Positions 55,323 to 63,599 of a DNA stretch of 64,000 nt are shown piece after piece (position 1 is the first letter of the stretch; each line of letters begins with the position of its first letter). The DNA comes from Paracoccaceae bacterium. GTDB lineage: Bacteria > Pseudomonadota > Alphaproteobacteria > Rhodobacterales > Rhodobacteraceae. The notes under the pieces were generated by a model, which saw only the letters and a list, made by a program, of their open reading frames with translations, was not told the DNA's origin and ran no database searches. The DNA is taken from NCBI GenBank assembly GCA_014654775.1, contig JACVZW010000020.1, positions 23,530 through 87,529 on the forward strand. Reading direction: 5' to 3'. The position numbers and the translations under genes are program-made.

Positions 55323-55964
55323 CTACAGGCTATTGCGCTTCAGTACCTTGAAGAAGGTGCGGAAGAGGATCGACAGGTAAAGCCCGAAAGACCGGTTGCG
55401 CACCCATACAAGGTCACATGCGGTTCGGGCGGCCATGCTGTCGATGCCGCTGTCAATCTGGGCCAGACCGGTGATGCCGGGGCGCAGGACGTGGCGGTCT
55501 ATCCACTCCTGATCGGTGTAGTCGGCCTGCTGAACCGGCACGTCGGGGCGCACGCCTACCAAAGACATGTCGCCCGAGAGCACGTTCAGGATCTGGGGCA
55601 GTTCGTCCATGTGCAGGGGCCGCAACACGCGGCCCACACGGGTGATGCGCGGATCGCCCGAGATAGTGGTTTCGAATCTTTGTCTGTCTGCGGCGGTGAC
55701 GGGGCCTGTGACAGTGCCGGTGGCCCGGTTGCGGTCATGCGTCATGGTCCGGAACTTCAGGATAGTGAAGTGCCGGGCGCCGCGCCCGACCCGGGTCTGA
55801 CGGAAAAGGACCGGGCGGCCGTCATCGGCAAGGATCAGGACTGCGATCACGAGCATCGGGAGGGTGGCGAGCAGGAGCAGTATGAGTGCAAGAGCGACAT
55901 CTGTGAGGCGCATCAGCCCGTCGCCAGCCTTTGAAACCGGTAAGTCGGCAGAGGGAGCCGTCAT
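55323..55964 (-). CDS. Undecaprenyl-phosphate sugar-1-phosphate transferase (WcaJ/PglC type)
   Basis: The 213-residue protein has one N-terminal hydrophobic segment (VALALILLLLATLPMLVIAVLI). The catalytic core follows: LFRQTRVGRGARHFTILKFRTM, LRPLHMDELPQILNVLSGDMSLVGVRP and LRPGITGLAQIDSG. It is the short monotopic form that starts repeat-unit assembly on the lipid carrier. The start is taken at ATG 55962-55964, 17 bases after the NeuC-like stop. It converges on the NeuB-like gene. Confidence 0.88.
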   Translation of the reverse strand: MTAPSADLPVSKAGDGLMRLTDVALALILLLLATLPMLVIAVLILADDGRPVLFRQTRVGRGARHFTILKFRTMTHDRNRATGTVTGPVTAADRQRFETTISGDPRITRVGRVLRPLHMDELPQILNVLSGDMSLVGVRPDVPVQQADYTDQEWIDRHVLRPGITGLAQIDSGIDSMAARTACDLVWVRNRSFGLYLSILFRTFFKVLKRNSL

Positions 55965-55980
55965 GCACTGTCCAGACGTT

Positions 55981-57111
55981 CTAGTACGCGTTGCCCTTTG
56001 CCAATATCGCGACGTCGAGCGGCAGGGAAGGGAGCAAAGCGGCAAGCCGGTCGGTGGTGCGTCCATCGCCGTAGAGGTTTTCGAACGGGCCTTGCAGCGC
56101 AAGGGTCTGCCGCAACGCACGCCTTATGGCGGGTTCGGCGAAGTCGAGGCAATCGACCACGTTAGAATTGCGCAGGCGTCCATTCTGGCGCGATCCGAGG
56201 TTGAGGCAGGGGGTGCCCAAGGTGGCGCTTTCGATGATGCCGGATGAGCTGTTGCCGATGATCGCATCGGCTTGTGCCAGCGCTGCGAGATAGGTGTCAC
56301 GATCAAGGTGATCGACTATCCGCAGCCAATCCTTGGCTTGTAGTGCGTCCAGATGGCGGTTGATCGCCGCGCCGCCCGCATCCGAGTTCGGACGCATAAC
56401 GAGGGCGGCGCAGCCTTCGCTGCGGAGGGTTTGGAGCAGGGACGAGATCTGGTCTGCGGCAGACGTGGCCTCTTGCACCACGGGGTGGAAGACGACGAGA
56501 ACGCGATGCGTTCGACCAGTGCCAAGCGGCAGGTTGCGTGCGAGCCAGCCTTCACGGCGCCCACCGCCATCCGTGAGGCCGACGAGGCCTGGCGCCCCAA
56601 CCACCCAGATGCGTTCGCTGCTTTCGCCCATCCTGCGAAGGCGTTCGGCAGAGTCGGCGGTGGCGACGAGGTGGAAATGCGCCAGCTTGGAAATGGCATG
56701 GCGAAAGCTTTCGTCAAGCGTGCCCGACAATTCGCCCCCGTGCAGATGCGCAACATGGATGCCCAGATGGACTGCGGCCAGCGTTGCGGCCAGCATCTCG
56801 CCCCGGTCGCCAAGGACCATGACAAGGTCGGGGCGATCCGTCTTCCAGATGTCAAGGAAGCCGAGCAACTCGGTCGCGAGGGCGCGGCCCATCTCGGCTC
56901 CGCTGGAGCCGGATAGGCTGACGGGAATGCGCGCCGCGATGGGCAGGCACGAGGCGACAATATCCTGGATCGTGTTCCCATATTCGGCCAGAAGATGCTG
57001 GCCGGTCACTACCACCGACAAGCGCAAGCCCGGCAGGGCGGAGAGGCCGGTGAGTGTTTTCTGCATCAGACCGAAATCGGCCCGGCTGCCCGATACATAG
57101 TGAATGTACAT
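55981..57111 (-). CDS. NeuC-family hydrolysing UDP-sugar 2-epimerase
   Basis: The 376-residue protein starts MYIHYVSGSRADFGLMQKTL. It has LVMVLGDRGEMLAATLAAVHLGIHVAHLHGGELSGTLDESFRHAISKLAH and ADAIIGNSSSGIIESATLGTPCLNLGSRQ, the WecB/NeuC pattern with the hydrolysing GDRGE and HGGE motifs. NeuC makes ManNAc from UDP-GlcNAc; LegG acts on UDP- or GDP-diamino sugars. Either precursor would feed the NeuB-like enzyme. It is divergent from the MurJ-like gene with 98 bases between starts. Confidence 0.88.
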   Translation of the reverse strand: MYIHYVSGSRADFGLMQKTLTGLSALPGLRLSVVVTGQHLLAEYGNTIQDIVASCLPIAARIPVSLSGSSGAEMGRALATELLGFLDIWKTDRPDLVMVLGDRGEMLAATLAAVHLGIHVAHLHGGELSGTLDESFRHAISKLAHFHLVATADSAERLRRMGESSERIWVVGAPGLVGLTDGGGRREGWLARNLPLGTGRTHRVLVVFHPVVQEATSAADQISSLLQTLRSEGCAALVMRPNSDAGGAAINRHLDALQAKDWLRIVDHLDRDTYLAALAQADAIIGNSSSGIIESATLGTPCLNLGSRQNGRLRNSNVVDCLDFAEPAIRRALRQTLALQGPFENLYGDGRTTDRLAALLPSLPLDVAILAKGNAY

Positions 57112-57209
57112 CAGTGGACCGCGATATCCCGGGTTTCGCGCTTGCGCGCCTTGGGGTGAAGACTACAAGGGTCTTCATACCCGAGGTAGGGGTTGGCTGC
57201 GGTGCTTGG

Positions 57210-58718
57210 ATGAAATCGGTTCTTTTTGTCTCGGCCTTGGTCAGCTTTGTGCTGCTGCTAGGCCGCCTGTCCGGGTTTGTCCGCGAAATGCTTCTGGCGG
57301 CCAGTTTTGGGCCGACGGCGACGGCGGATGCGGCCATAGTGCTGCTGACCCTGCCGGACCTTATGGTGGGGTTGCTTCTGGCGGGCGGGTTCAACGCGGT
57401 TCTGATACCAGCGATCAAGCAGGCGGAGGGTGCGGCGCGGATCGCGCTGGTCTGGCGGGTGGCCTGCGTGGTTGGTGTGGCTTTCGCCGTGCTGGCCGTT
57501 ATCCTTGCCGCAATGCCGGATCAGGTTATGGCCGTGATGGCACCGTCGCTGCCAGAGGGGGAGCTTCCTGATCTGCCGCTGGCCTTCCGGCTGAGCCTGA
57601 TCGCGCTGCCCATGGTCGCTGTTATCGGGGTTGCGGCTGCCTACCTGAATTCGATCGGCCGCTTCGCTGTGCCAAACCTTTCGGTGCTATTGTTCAACCT
57701 CACGCTCTGCGCCTATCTGCTCGCGCAGCAAGGGCTTTCACCGGGCCTTATCGGTTTTGCGCTGGCCATCCTTGCTGCTTCGGTGGTTCGGTTTGGCTTG
57801 CATCTTGTCTTCATGAAGCCCTTTCTGCGGCAGGCGAAGCCGAGGCCGGGTGCGGATACAAGCCGCGTTCTGGACGCAGGGTTCGTGCAGCGCTTCGCGC
57901 TCGGTGTCTTGGGGCTTGGGGTGACGGTAGCGGCACCAGTGGTGTTCCGCACGCTTTACGCGGCAACGGGGGAGGGCAATCTTGCGCTGTACAGCTTCGC
58001 GCTAAAGCTGTTCGAACTCCCCTCAGCCATATTGATCGCGCCGGTCGTGATCGTGATGATCCCGAAGCTCGCCTCCCTGACGGCACCGGAGGAGCGTGGG
58101 GCCTTCGATCAGGCGTTGATGACGGCGCTGATGGCGGGGGTGGCGCTGGCCACCGTTGCGGCCTGTGTCGCCTTTGTTTTCGCGGTCCCGATCACAGGGG
58201 CAGTTTACGGCTATGGCGCCATGGGAGCCGAAGGTGTTGCGCGGGTGGCGGGTTTAACAGTGCTGTTGATGCTGGGCCTACCATTTCTGGTGGTGGTGCA
58301 GCTGGGTGCGGCCGCGCTGAGCGCGCAGGGGCAGGTGCGGCAGATGGTGGTCTGGGCCCTTGTCTGCCTTGCGGTGACAGCGGCGGCGGTAGCCCTGTTG
58401 CAGGCCGTGGCGCAGGGCTGTGACCTGCCATTCGCTGCCATCGGGCTTACGATATACAACGCGCTTCTGGCGGGCTGCTATCTGGCCTGCCTGTTCGGGG
58501 TGCGCTGGCCGAGCGGGATAACGCTGCGGAAGATCGGCTGGATCGTGCTGCGGTCGGTCGCCGCAAGTTTGCCTTTCGGCGCCGCCATGGCCTACTACTC
58601 CGATATGCTGGGCCGTTGGGGCGGGGTCGGGCTTGCGGGGACGGCGGGACTGCTGTTGCTTCTTGCCAATATAGGTCCGCTGCGCGCCCTGCGCCGCTTG
58701 CAGATCGACAGCCGCTGA
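57210..58718 (+). CDS. MurJ/MviN-family lipid-linked flippase
   Basis: The 502-residue protein has about 14 hydrophobic segments. The N-terminal pattern is LLGRLSGFVREMLLAASFGPTATADAAIVLLTLPDLMVGLLLAGGFNAVLIPAI, characteristic of MurJ-type MOP flippases. The location in a sugar locus lacking another Wzx candidate suggests it flips the lipid-linked repeat unit and not lipid II. The ATG at 57210 follows a weak ribosome site; the frame is open further upstream. Confidence 0.82.
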   Translation: MKSVLFVSALVSFVLLLGRLSGFVREMLLAASFGPTATADAAIVLLTLPDLMVGLLLAGGFNAVLIPAIKQAEGAARIALVWRVACVVGVAFAVLAVILAAMPDQVMAVMAPSLPEGELPDLPLAFRLSLIALPMVAVIGVAAAYLNSIGRFAVPNLSVLLFNLTLCAYLLAQQGLSPGLIGFALAILAASVVRFGLHLVFMKPFLRQAKPRPGADTSRVLDAGFVQRFALGVLGLGVTVAAPVVFRTLYAATGEGNLALYSFALKLFELPSAILIAPVVIVMIPKLASLTAPEERGAFDQALMTALMAGVALATVAACVAFVFAVPITGAVYGYGAMGAEGVARVAGLTVLLMLGLPFLVVVQLGAAALSAQGQVRQMVVWALVCLAVTAAAVALLQAVAQGCDLPFAAIGLTIYNALLAGCYLACLFGVRWPSGITLRKIGWIVLRSVAASLPFGAAMAYYSDMLGRWGGVGLAGTAGLLLLLANIGPLRALRRLQIDSR

Positions 58719-58894
58719 GAGGGCATGGACAAGATGGAAGTGATTTCCCGTAACCCGCGTGAGATGCCTTCACGGCCGATGGCGCGGTCGGCGTCCTGCA
58801 TGCTGGGCCGCAGCGCTGCGACTAATGAAACATGGAGAGGTACGGTGGTGGCGGTGCCTTGCACTGCGTTATCAACAAGCCGCCGTGAAACGAT

Positions 58895-59911
58895 TTGAGC
58901 AGAGCATTGCATACCCTGCTGATCGGAACGGGAGCGATCGGGCAACGCCATCTGCGGCACCTGCGCGAGCTCGCGCCTAACGGGACCTATACCTTCCTGC
59001 GCAGAGATCACGTTGCGCGCGGCATCGACGCGACGTATTCGCCGCGCATCGTTACCGATCTGGATGAGGCACTGGACCTTTCGCCCGACTTCGCCATCGT
59101 GGCCTCCCCCTCGGCGCATCATGTCGACGTGTTGCCGAAGCTGATTGGTGCGAACATTCCGCTTTACGTGGAAAAACCTATCGTCATCAGTCGCGTGGAA
59201 GTGGAAGCCGTCCATGCGGCCCTGGCGGGAGCAGACCCTGGGGTTCCCCGTCTGTCCGGTTTCAATTTCCGTTACCTGCCTTCGCTGGAACGGTTGCGCA
59301 GCCTGATCGCAGGCGGCGCTGTGGGACGGCCTGTCCGCGCCCATCTGACTGCCGGACAATGGTTGCCTGACTGGCGGCCGCAATCGGATTACCGCGAGAG
59401 CTATAGCGCGCAGCGCGCCCTCGGTGGTGGCGTGTTGTTTGACCTGATCCATGAGATCGACATTTGTCGCTGGTGGTTTGGCACGCCGCAGGAATGCCGC
59501 GCGATGATCGGTCGGTTCAGTCGGTTGCAGATGGATGTCGAGGATTGCTGCACTGCCCTTCTGGGTTTTTCGGGTGGGCCACTGGTGAGTATAGGCCTTG
59601 ATTATGTTGCTCGCCAACGGCTACGCCGCTATGAGGTCATCGGCGATGAGGGGACCGCGATTTGGGATCTGCGAGAACGGCGCCTTGTCGTGGAGCGTTC
59701 GGGCGGAGTGGTAGAGGTTGTGACGTCTGATCCCGATGATTTCGATGTTGCAAAGACCTATCCGACTGCCCTTTTCGAAATCGTGGCCGGTATCCGAAGC
59801 TTTTGGGAAACGGGGCGCTGGCCAGCAGGGCTGCTGTCCCGGCAGGACCTTGCCTCGGGTTTGGAGAGCAGCCGGCTTGCCATAAGGCTCAAGGAGATTG
59901 CCGAGACATGA
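58895..59911 (+). CDS. Gfo/Idh/MocA-family oxidoreductase
   Basis: The 338-residue protein has a Rossmann loop, TLLIGTGAIGQRHLRHL, AIVASPSAHHVDVLPKL, and the YVEKPI lysine-proline signature of the family. GGGVLFDLIHEIDICRWWFG follows in the C-terminal domain. Members oxidise or reduce sugar ring carbons with NAD(P). The start appears to be TTG (58895-58897), since no ATG or GTG lies in frame close upstream. It overlaps the cytidylyltransferase gene (ATGA). Confidence 0.85.
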   Translation: MSRALHTLLIGTGAIGQRHLRHLRELAPNGTYTFLRRDHVARGIDATYSPRIVTDLDEALDLSPDFAIVASPSAHHVDVLPKLIGANIPLYVEKPIVISRVEVEAVHAALAGADPGVPRLSGFNFRYLPSLERLRSLIAGGAVGRPVRAHLTAGQWLPDWRPQSDYRESYSAQRALGGGVLFDLIHEIDICRWWFGTPQECRAMIGRFSRLQMDVEDCCTALLGFSGGPLVSIGLDYVARQRLRRYEVIGDEGTAIWDLRERRLVVERSGGVVEVVTSDPDDFDVAKTYPTALFEIVAGIRSFWETGRWPAGLLSRQDLASGLESSRLAIRLKEIAET

Positions 59912-60603
59912 CGGTCTTGTGTTCCATATGCGCGCGGGGCGGGTCGGTTGGCGTTCCCGGCAAGAACATTCGCACTCTGATGGGCAAACCGCTGATCGCC
60001 CATTCCATTGAGCAGGCGATTGCGCATGATGGGATCGATCATGTCGTGGTGTCGACGGATGACCCAAAGATCGCAGAGATTGCCCGGGCAGCGGGAGCAG
60101 AGGTGCCTTTCCTGCGTCCGAGTGAGTTGGCGACGTCGACTGCGCCGAAGATACCCGTCATCGAGCATCTTGTTGACTGGTGGGAGGGGGCGGGGCGTAG
60201 CCTGACCACGATCATCGACCTTGATCCGACATCGCCGTTGCGCAGCATGGAGGACATCTCGGCCTGCCTTGGGATGATGGACGGTGAGACGGATGCCGTG
60301 ATCACCGGATACCTTTCCGACAAGAACCCGTACTTCAATATGGTGGAGCTTGATCGCACGGGACAGGCGCGGCTGGTAAAGGACGCAGGCGGCCCGGTCA
60401 GCGGGCGGCAATACGCGCCGCAGGTCTATGCGATGAACGCGTCGATCTATGTGTGGCATCGCGAGTCCCTCAGCCGTGGGCTGTGGAACGGGCGGACGCG
60501 TTTGCATGTGATGCCCCGCGAGCGGTCCATCGATATCGACAGCGAGTTGGATTTCAAGCTTGTGGAACTGCTGATGGCTGAGCGGGCGGTTGGACATGTC
60601 TGA
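59908..60603 (+). CDS. NeuA-family CMP-sugar (acylneuraminate) cytidylyltransferase
   Basis: The 231-residue protein starts MTVLCSICARGGSVGVPGKNIRTLMGKPLIAHSI, the NeuA nucleotide-binding signature. It has VVVSTDDPKIAEIARAAGAEVPFLRP and LDPTSPLRSMEDI, and ends ERSIDIDSELDFKLVELLM. It activates the nonulosonic acid with CTP. No downstream acetylesterase domain is attached. Overlaps the upstream oxidoreductase and the downstream SDR. Confidence 0.9.
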   Translation: MTVLCSICARGGSVGVPGKNIRTLMGKPLIAHSIEQAIAHDGIDHVVVSTDDPKIAEIARAAGAEVPFLRPSELATSTAPKIPVIEHLVDWWEGAGRSLTTIIDLDPTSPLRSMEDISACLGMMDGETDAVITGYLSDKNPYFNMVELDRTGQARLVKDAGGPVSGRQYAPQVYAMNASIYVWHRESLSRGLWNGRTRLHVMPRERSIDIDSELDFKLVELLMAERAVGHV

Positions 60604-61408
60604 ACTTAGGAACAAGACCGTCCTAATCACCGGCGGGGCCGGGATCCTTGGCCGCCGGATCGTGCGCAGTCTGCTAGACAATGGCGGGCGGGTCGCGATT
60701 GTCGACGTGAATGCTGAGGTTCTGGTTGCATTCACCGCTGAACTAGAACGGGAGGGCCGCACCGATGCCGCACGCGGACCGGGTCGCTGGTCCGCCCATG
60801 CGGTTGACATAACCGACCTTGCCGCGCTGCGCGACCTGCAGCAGCACCTGCGTACGGTTTGGGGCGATATCGATGTCCTGATCAACAACGCTGCCGCGAA
60901 GAGCCCGAATTTCTTCGCGCCGTTTCACGAGTTTCCGCTGCAGGACTGGGAAATGGTGTTCGAGACTAACGTGACGGCGGCGATGCAGTGCTGTCAGGTC
61001 TTCGGTCACGCGATGGCGGAGCGGGGTGAGGGCAGCATCATCAACACACTTTCCATCTATGGGATTGTGGCCCCGGATCAGCGGATCTACGAAGGCTCTA
61101 TATACGAAGGGCGAGCCATCAATACCCCTGCGGTCTACAGCGCGAGCAAGGCAGCACTCTGGGGCCTGACGAAGTACCTTGCTGCCTATTGGGGCGCGCG
61201 GAATGTCCGGGTCAATGCCGTTACGCCGGGCGGGGTGGAAAGCGGACAGAACGACACCTTCAAGATGCGCTATGCGGCGCGTGTGCCGATGGGCCGAATG
61301 GCCCGGGCCGAGGAGTTACCGGGTACCTTCGTTTATCTCGCCTCGGATGCGGCCAGCTATGTAACGGGGCAGAACATCTGCGTGGATGGCGGCCTTACCG
61401 TATGGTGA
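60596..61408 (+). CDS. Short-chain dehydrogenase of the nonulosonate cluster
   Basis: The 270-residue SDR shows VLITGGAGILGRRIVRSLL, INNAAAKSPNFF, NTLSIYGIVAPDQ and VYSASKAALWGLTKYLAAYWG with Tyr-x3-Lys, and ends CVDGGLTVW. Pairing of such an SDR with a NeuA-like cytidylyltransferase resembles the ptmA-ptmB pair of Campylobacter flagellin glycosylation. Function otherwise unknown. The ATG (60596) lies inside the end of the preceding gene. Confidence 0.85.
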   Translation: MSELRNKTVLITGGAGILGRRIVRSLLDNGGRVAIVDVNAEVLVAFTAELEREGRTDAARGPGRWSAHAVDITDLAALRDLQQHLRTVWGDIDVLINNAAAKSPNFFAPFHEFPLQDWEMVFETNVTAAMQCCQVFGHAMAERGEGSIINTLSIYGIVAPDQRIYEGSIYEGRAINTPAVYSASKAALWGLTKYLAAYWGARNVRVNAVTPGGVESGQNDTFKMRYAARVPMGRMARAEELPGTFVYLASDAASYVTGQNICVDGGLTVW

Positions 61409-61780
61409 CGGCGCGATCGGGCAGTTGCTCGCCCCCGAGGGCAGGGCTGTGTCGGGTATTGCAAACTGATTAGCGGTTGAGAAGGCTGCACTTGGAGGAA
61501 TGGAGGGTCGATTATGTGGTTCCGCTGGATGCGCGGGGGGCCGTCGGGCCAAGCGGCGCGCGGTTTTGCCTAGACATGTCTACGATGGTTACGTGCGAGT
61601 CGATGAAGACAGTGGGCGGCCAAGTCCTATCTCGCGGTACGGACCACGGGCTATGGCCTGCCCAAGGTCAATGGCAGATCAAGCGCCGTCACAATATTCA
61701 CTTAATCACGGCGTGAGTCGCGCCCCCCGTCGGTTCCGCCACGCTGCGGATCGTTTGTAAATTCAGAAAGGACCAAAGGC
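61409..61780. other. 372-base gap before the second asparagine synthetase
   Basis: Small reading frames are present (for example 61477-61716 and 61500-61760) but none resembles a known protein, and codon use looks random. The last bases AAAGGACCAAAGG are the ribosome site of the next gene. The region probably carries the promoter of that gene and may be the scar of an insertion or deletion. Confidence 0.5.
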
Positions 61781-63535
61781 ATGTGCGGGATCGCAGGAGT
61801 TATCGGAGCCCCAAACTACACCAAGGCCGATGTGCGCCGGATGATCGACTGCATCAGCTACCGGGGCCCAGATGAACAGGGCGTTGTTCAGATTGGATCG
61901 GCGACCCTTGGCCACGCCCGCCTTGCCGTCGTCGACCCCGAGAATGGCGGGCAGCCGATGTCCAACACGGATGATACGGTCTGGGTGGTGTTCAATGGCG
62001 AAATCTACAACTTCGTCGAACTGCGGATCGACCTGATCGCCAAGGGCTACAAGTTCAAGTCACGCTGCGACACCGAGGTGCTGGTGCATCTGTGGCGCGA
62101 AAAGGGCGTCGACATGCTGCAGGACTTGATCGGTATGTTCGCCTTCTGCCTGTGGGATACCAAGCTGAACAAGGGCATCCTCGCGCGTGACCGGCAGGGC
62201 ATCAAGCCGTGCTACCTGATGCATCTGCCCGGAGGGGGCTTTGCCTTCGGGTCCGAGATCAAGACCGTACTCTCGTTACCGGGCGTGAAGACCGAGATTG
62301 ACGATGTCGGCCTCAACCTGATGCACAGCTTCAACTACTGCCCGCCGCCACGCACCTGCTTCAAAGGGGTGTCGCATCTAGAACCGGGCAGCTATCTGGA
62401 GATCAAGCCAGACGGCTCCTACACCAAGCACAAGTACTGGTCGTGGCCTCTGGCGAATGACGGCGTGCCGCTGTCCCATGACGCCTTTGCCGAACTGCTG
62501 GACGACGCGATCCGCCTGCAGATGCGGTTCGACGTGGAGGGATGCCTGTTCCTCTCGGGGGGCGTGGACAGTTCTGTCGTTGCAGCGCATCTGCGCCATC
62601 AGTGGAACCGTCCGCGAATGCTGGCCTTCGGGTTGGACTGCCGGGAAGAGGGGTATGGCGAATTCCACCTTGCGCGGCAGGTGGCCAGCCAGTTCGAGAT
62701 GATCGACCTGCACCCGATCCAGTATGACCACACCATCGTTCCGCATAACATCGAGAAGGTGCTGCATCACGCGGATCAGCCGCATGGCGATTTCTCGTTT
62801 TTCCTGATCCGCGCGCTGTGCGAGGCCGCGCACGCGGCAGGGGTGATTGTCGCATTCAACGGTGACGGGCCGGACGAGGTGCTGTCGGGCTTTTCGCACA
62901 ACGAGGCGTTCTTCCGGACCCTAAAGGGATCGAACCTGCCTCTTGCAGACTACTTTTCGATGATCTGCTTCATGCCGGAACTCACGCGGTCGCGGGTTTT
63001 GAATGCGGATTTCATCTCTACCATGAAGCAGCCCTTGGACGTGTTTGAAGAAATCCTTGCCCCCTGGCGGCATCTGGAGCCGATCAACCAGATCGCGGCT
63101 TACGAATGCACCTCTCTGAGCCCGGGGAACAACCTGATCAAGACGGACCGGATGGGCGCGGGGCTTTCCATCGAAGGGCGTTCGCCTTTTGCGGACCACC
63201 GCGTTTCGGAAGCTTTCGCGCGACTGCCGGTTACGGACAAGATCCGCGATGGCTTCAGCAAGCATTACCTGAAGGATTTCGGCCTGCGGCACTACGACCG
63301 CGAGCTGATGTTCCGCAAGAAATCCATGCCGACGATGCCGATCGGTGAGTGGATCAAGGGGCCGCTTGAATCCTGGGCCCGCGACACGATTCGCATGCTG
63401 GACCCCAGTCGCTACAATGTGTCCGGAGCTTTGGCGCTGTTTGACGATCACAAGGCAGGCAAGGGAAACTTCACGCGGGAACTGCGGACCTTGCTGATGA
63501 GCGCGACTTGGATGCAATCACTTGGAAGGGTCTAA
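61781..63535 (+). CDS. Asparagine synthetase (glutamine-hydrolysing), second copy
   Basis: The 584-residue protein starts MCGIAGVIGAPNYTKADV with the catalytic Cys2. ISYRGPDEQGVV and VFNGEIYNFVELR belong to the glutaminase domain, and FLSGGVDSSVVAAHL is the PP-loop near residue 265. It is only a distant paralogue of the copy at 51541, so it is not a recent duplicate. It stands alone after a 372-base gap and is followed by an IS element. An amidotransferase role on the surface sugar is likely but inferred. Confidence 0.87.
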   Translation: MCGIAGVIGAPNYTKADVRRMIDCISYRGPDEQGVVQIGSATLGHARLAVVDPENGGQPMSNTDDTVWVVFNGEIYNFVELRIDLIAKGYKFKSRCDTEVLVHLWREKGVDMLQDLIGMFAFCLWDTKLNKGILARDRQGIKPCYLMHLPGGGFAFGSEIKTVLSLPGVKTEIDDVGLNLMHSFNYCPPPRTCFKGVSHLEPGSYLEIKPDGSYTKHKYWSWPLANDGVPLSHDAFAELLDDAIRLQMRFDVEGCLFLSGGVDSSVVAAHLRHQWNRPRMLAFGLDCREEGYGEFHLARQVASQFEMIDLHPIQYDHTIVPHNIEKVLHHADQPHGDFSFFLIRALCEAAHAAGVIVAFNGDGPDEVLSGFSHNEAFFRTLKGSNLPLADYFSMICFMPELTRSRVLNADFISTMKQPLDVFEEILAPWRHLEPINQIAAYECTSLSPGNNLIKTDRMGAGLSIEGRSPFADHRVSEAFARLPVTDKIRDGFSKHYLKDFGLRHYDRELMFRKKSMPTMPIGEWIKGPLESWARDTIRMLDPSRYNVSGALALFDDHKAGKGNFTRELRTLLMSATWMQSLGRV

Positions 63536-63599
63536 CAAGGTTCCGAGGCCGACATCTTTCGATTTGGTCTTTCGACCGTTTCTTCCCCTCGCCTTTGGC

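Noticed and set aside
61477..61760. Small + strand ORFs in the gap before the second AsnB gene
   Set aside because: Overlapping frames with no family resemblance, and frames 61477 and 61500 compete with each other; only one could be real.
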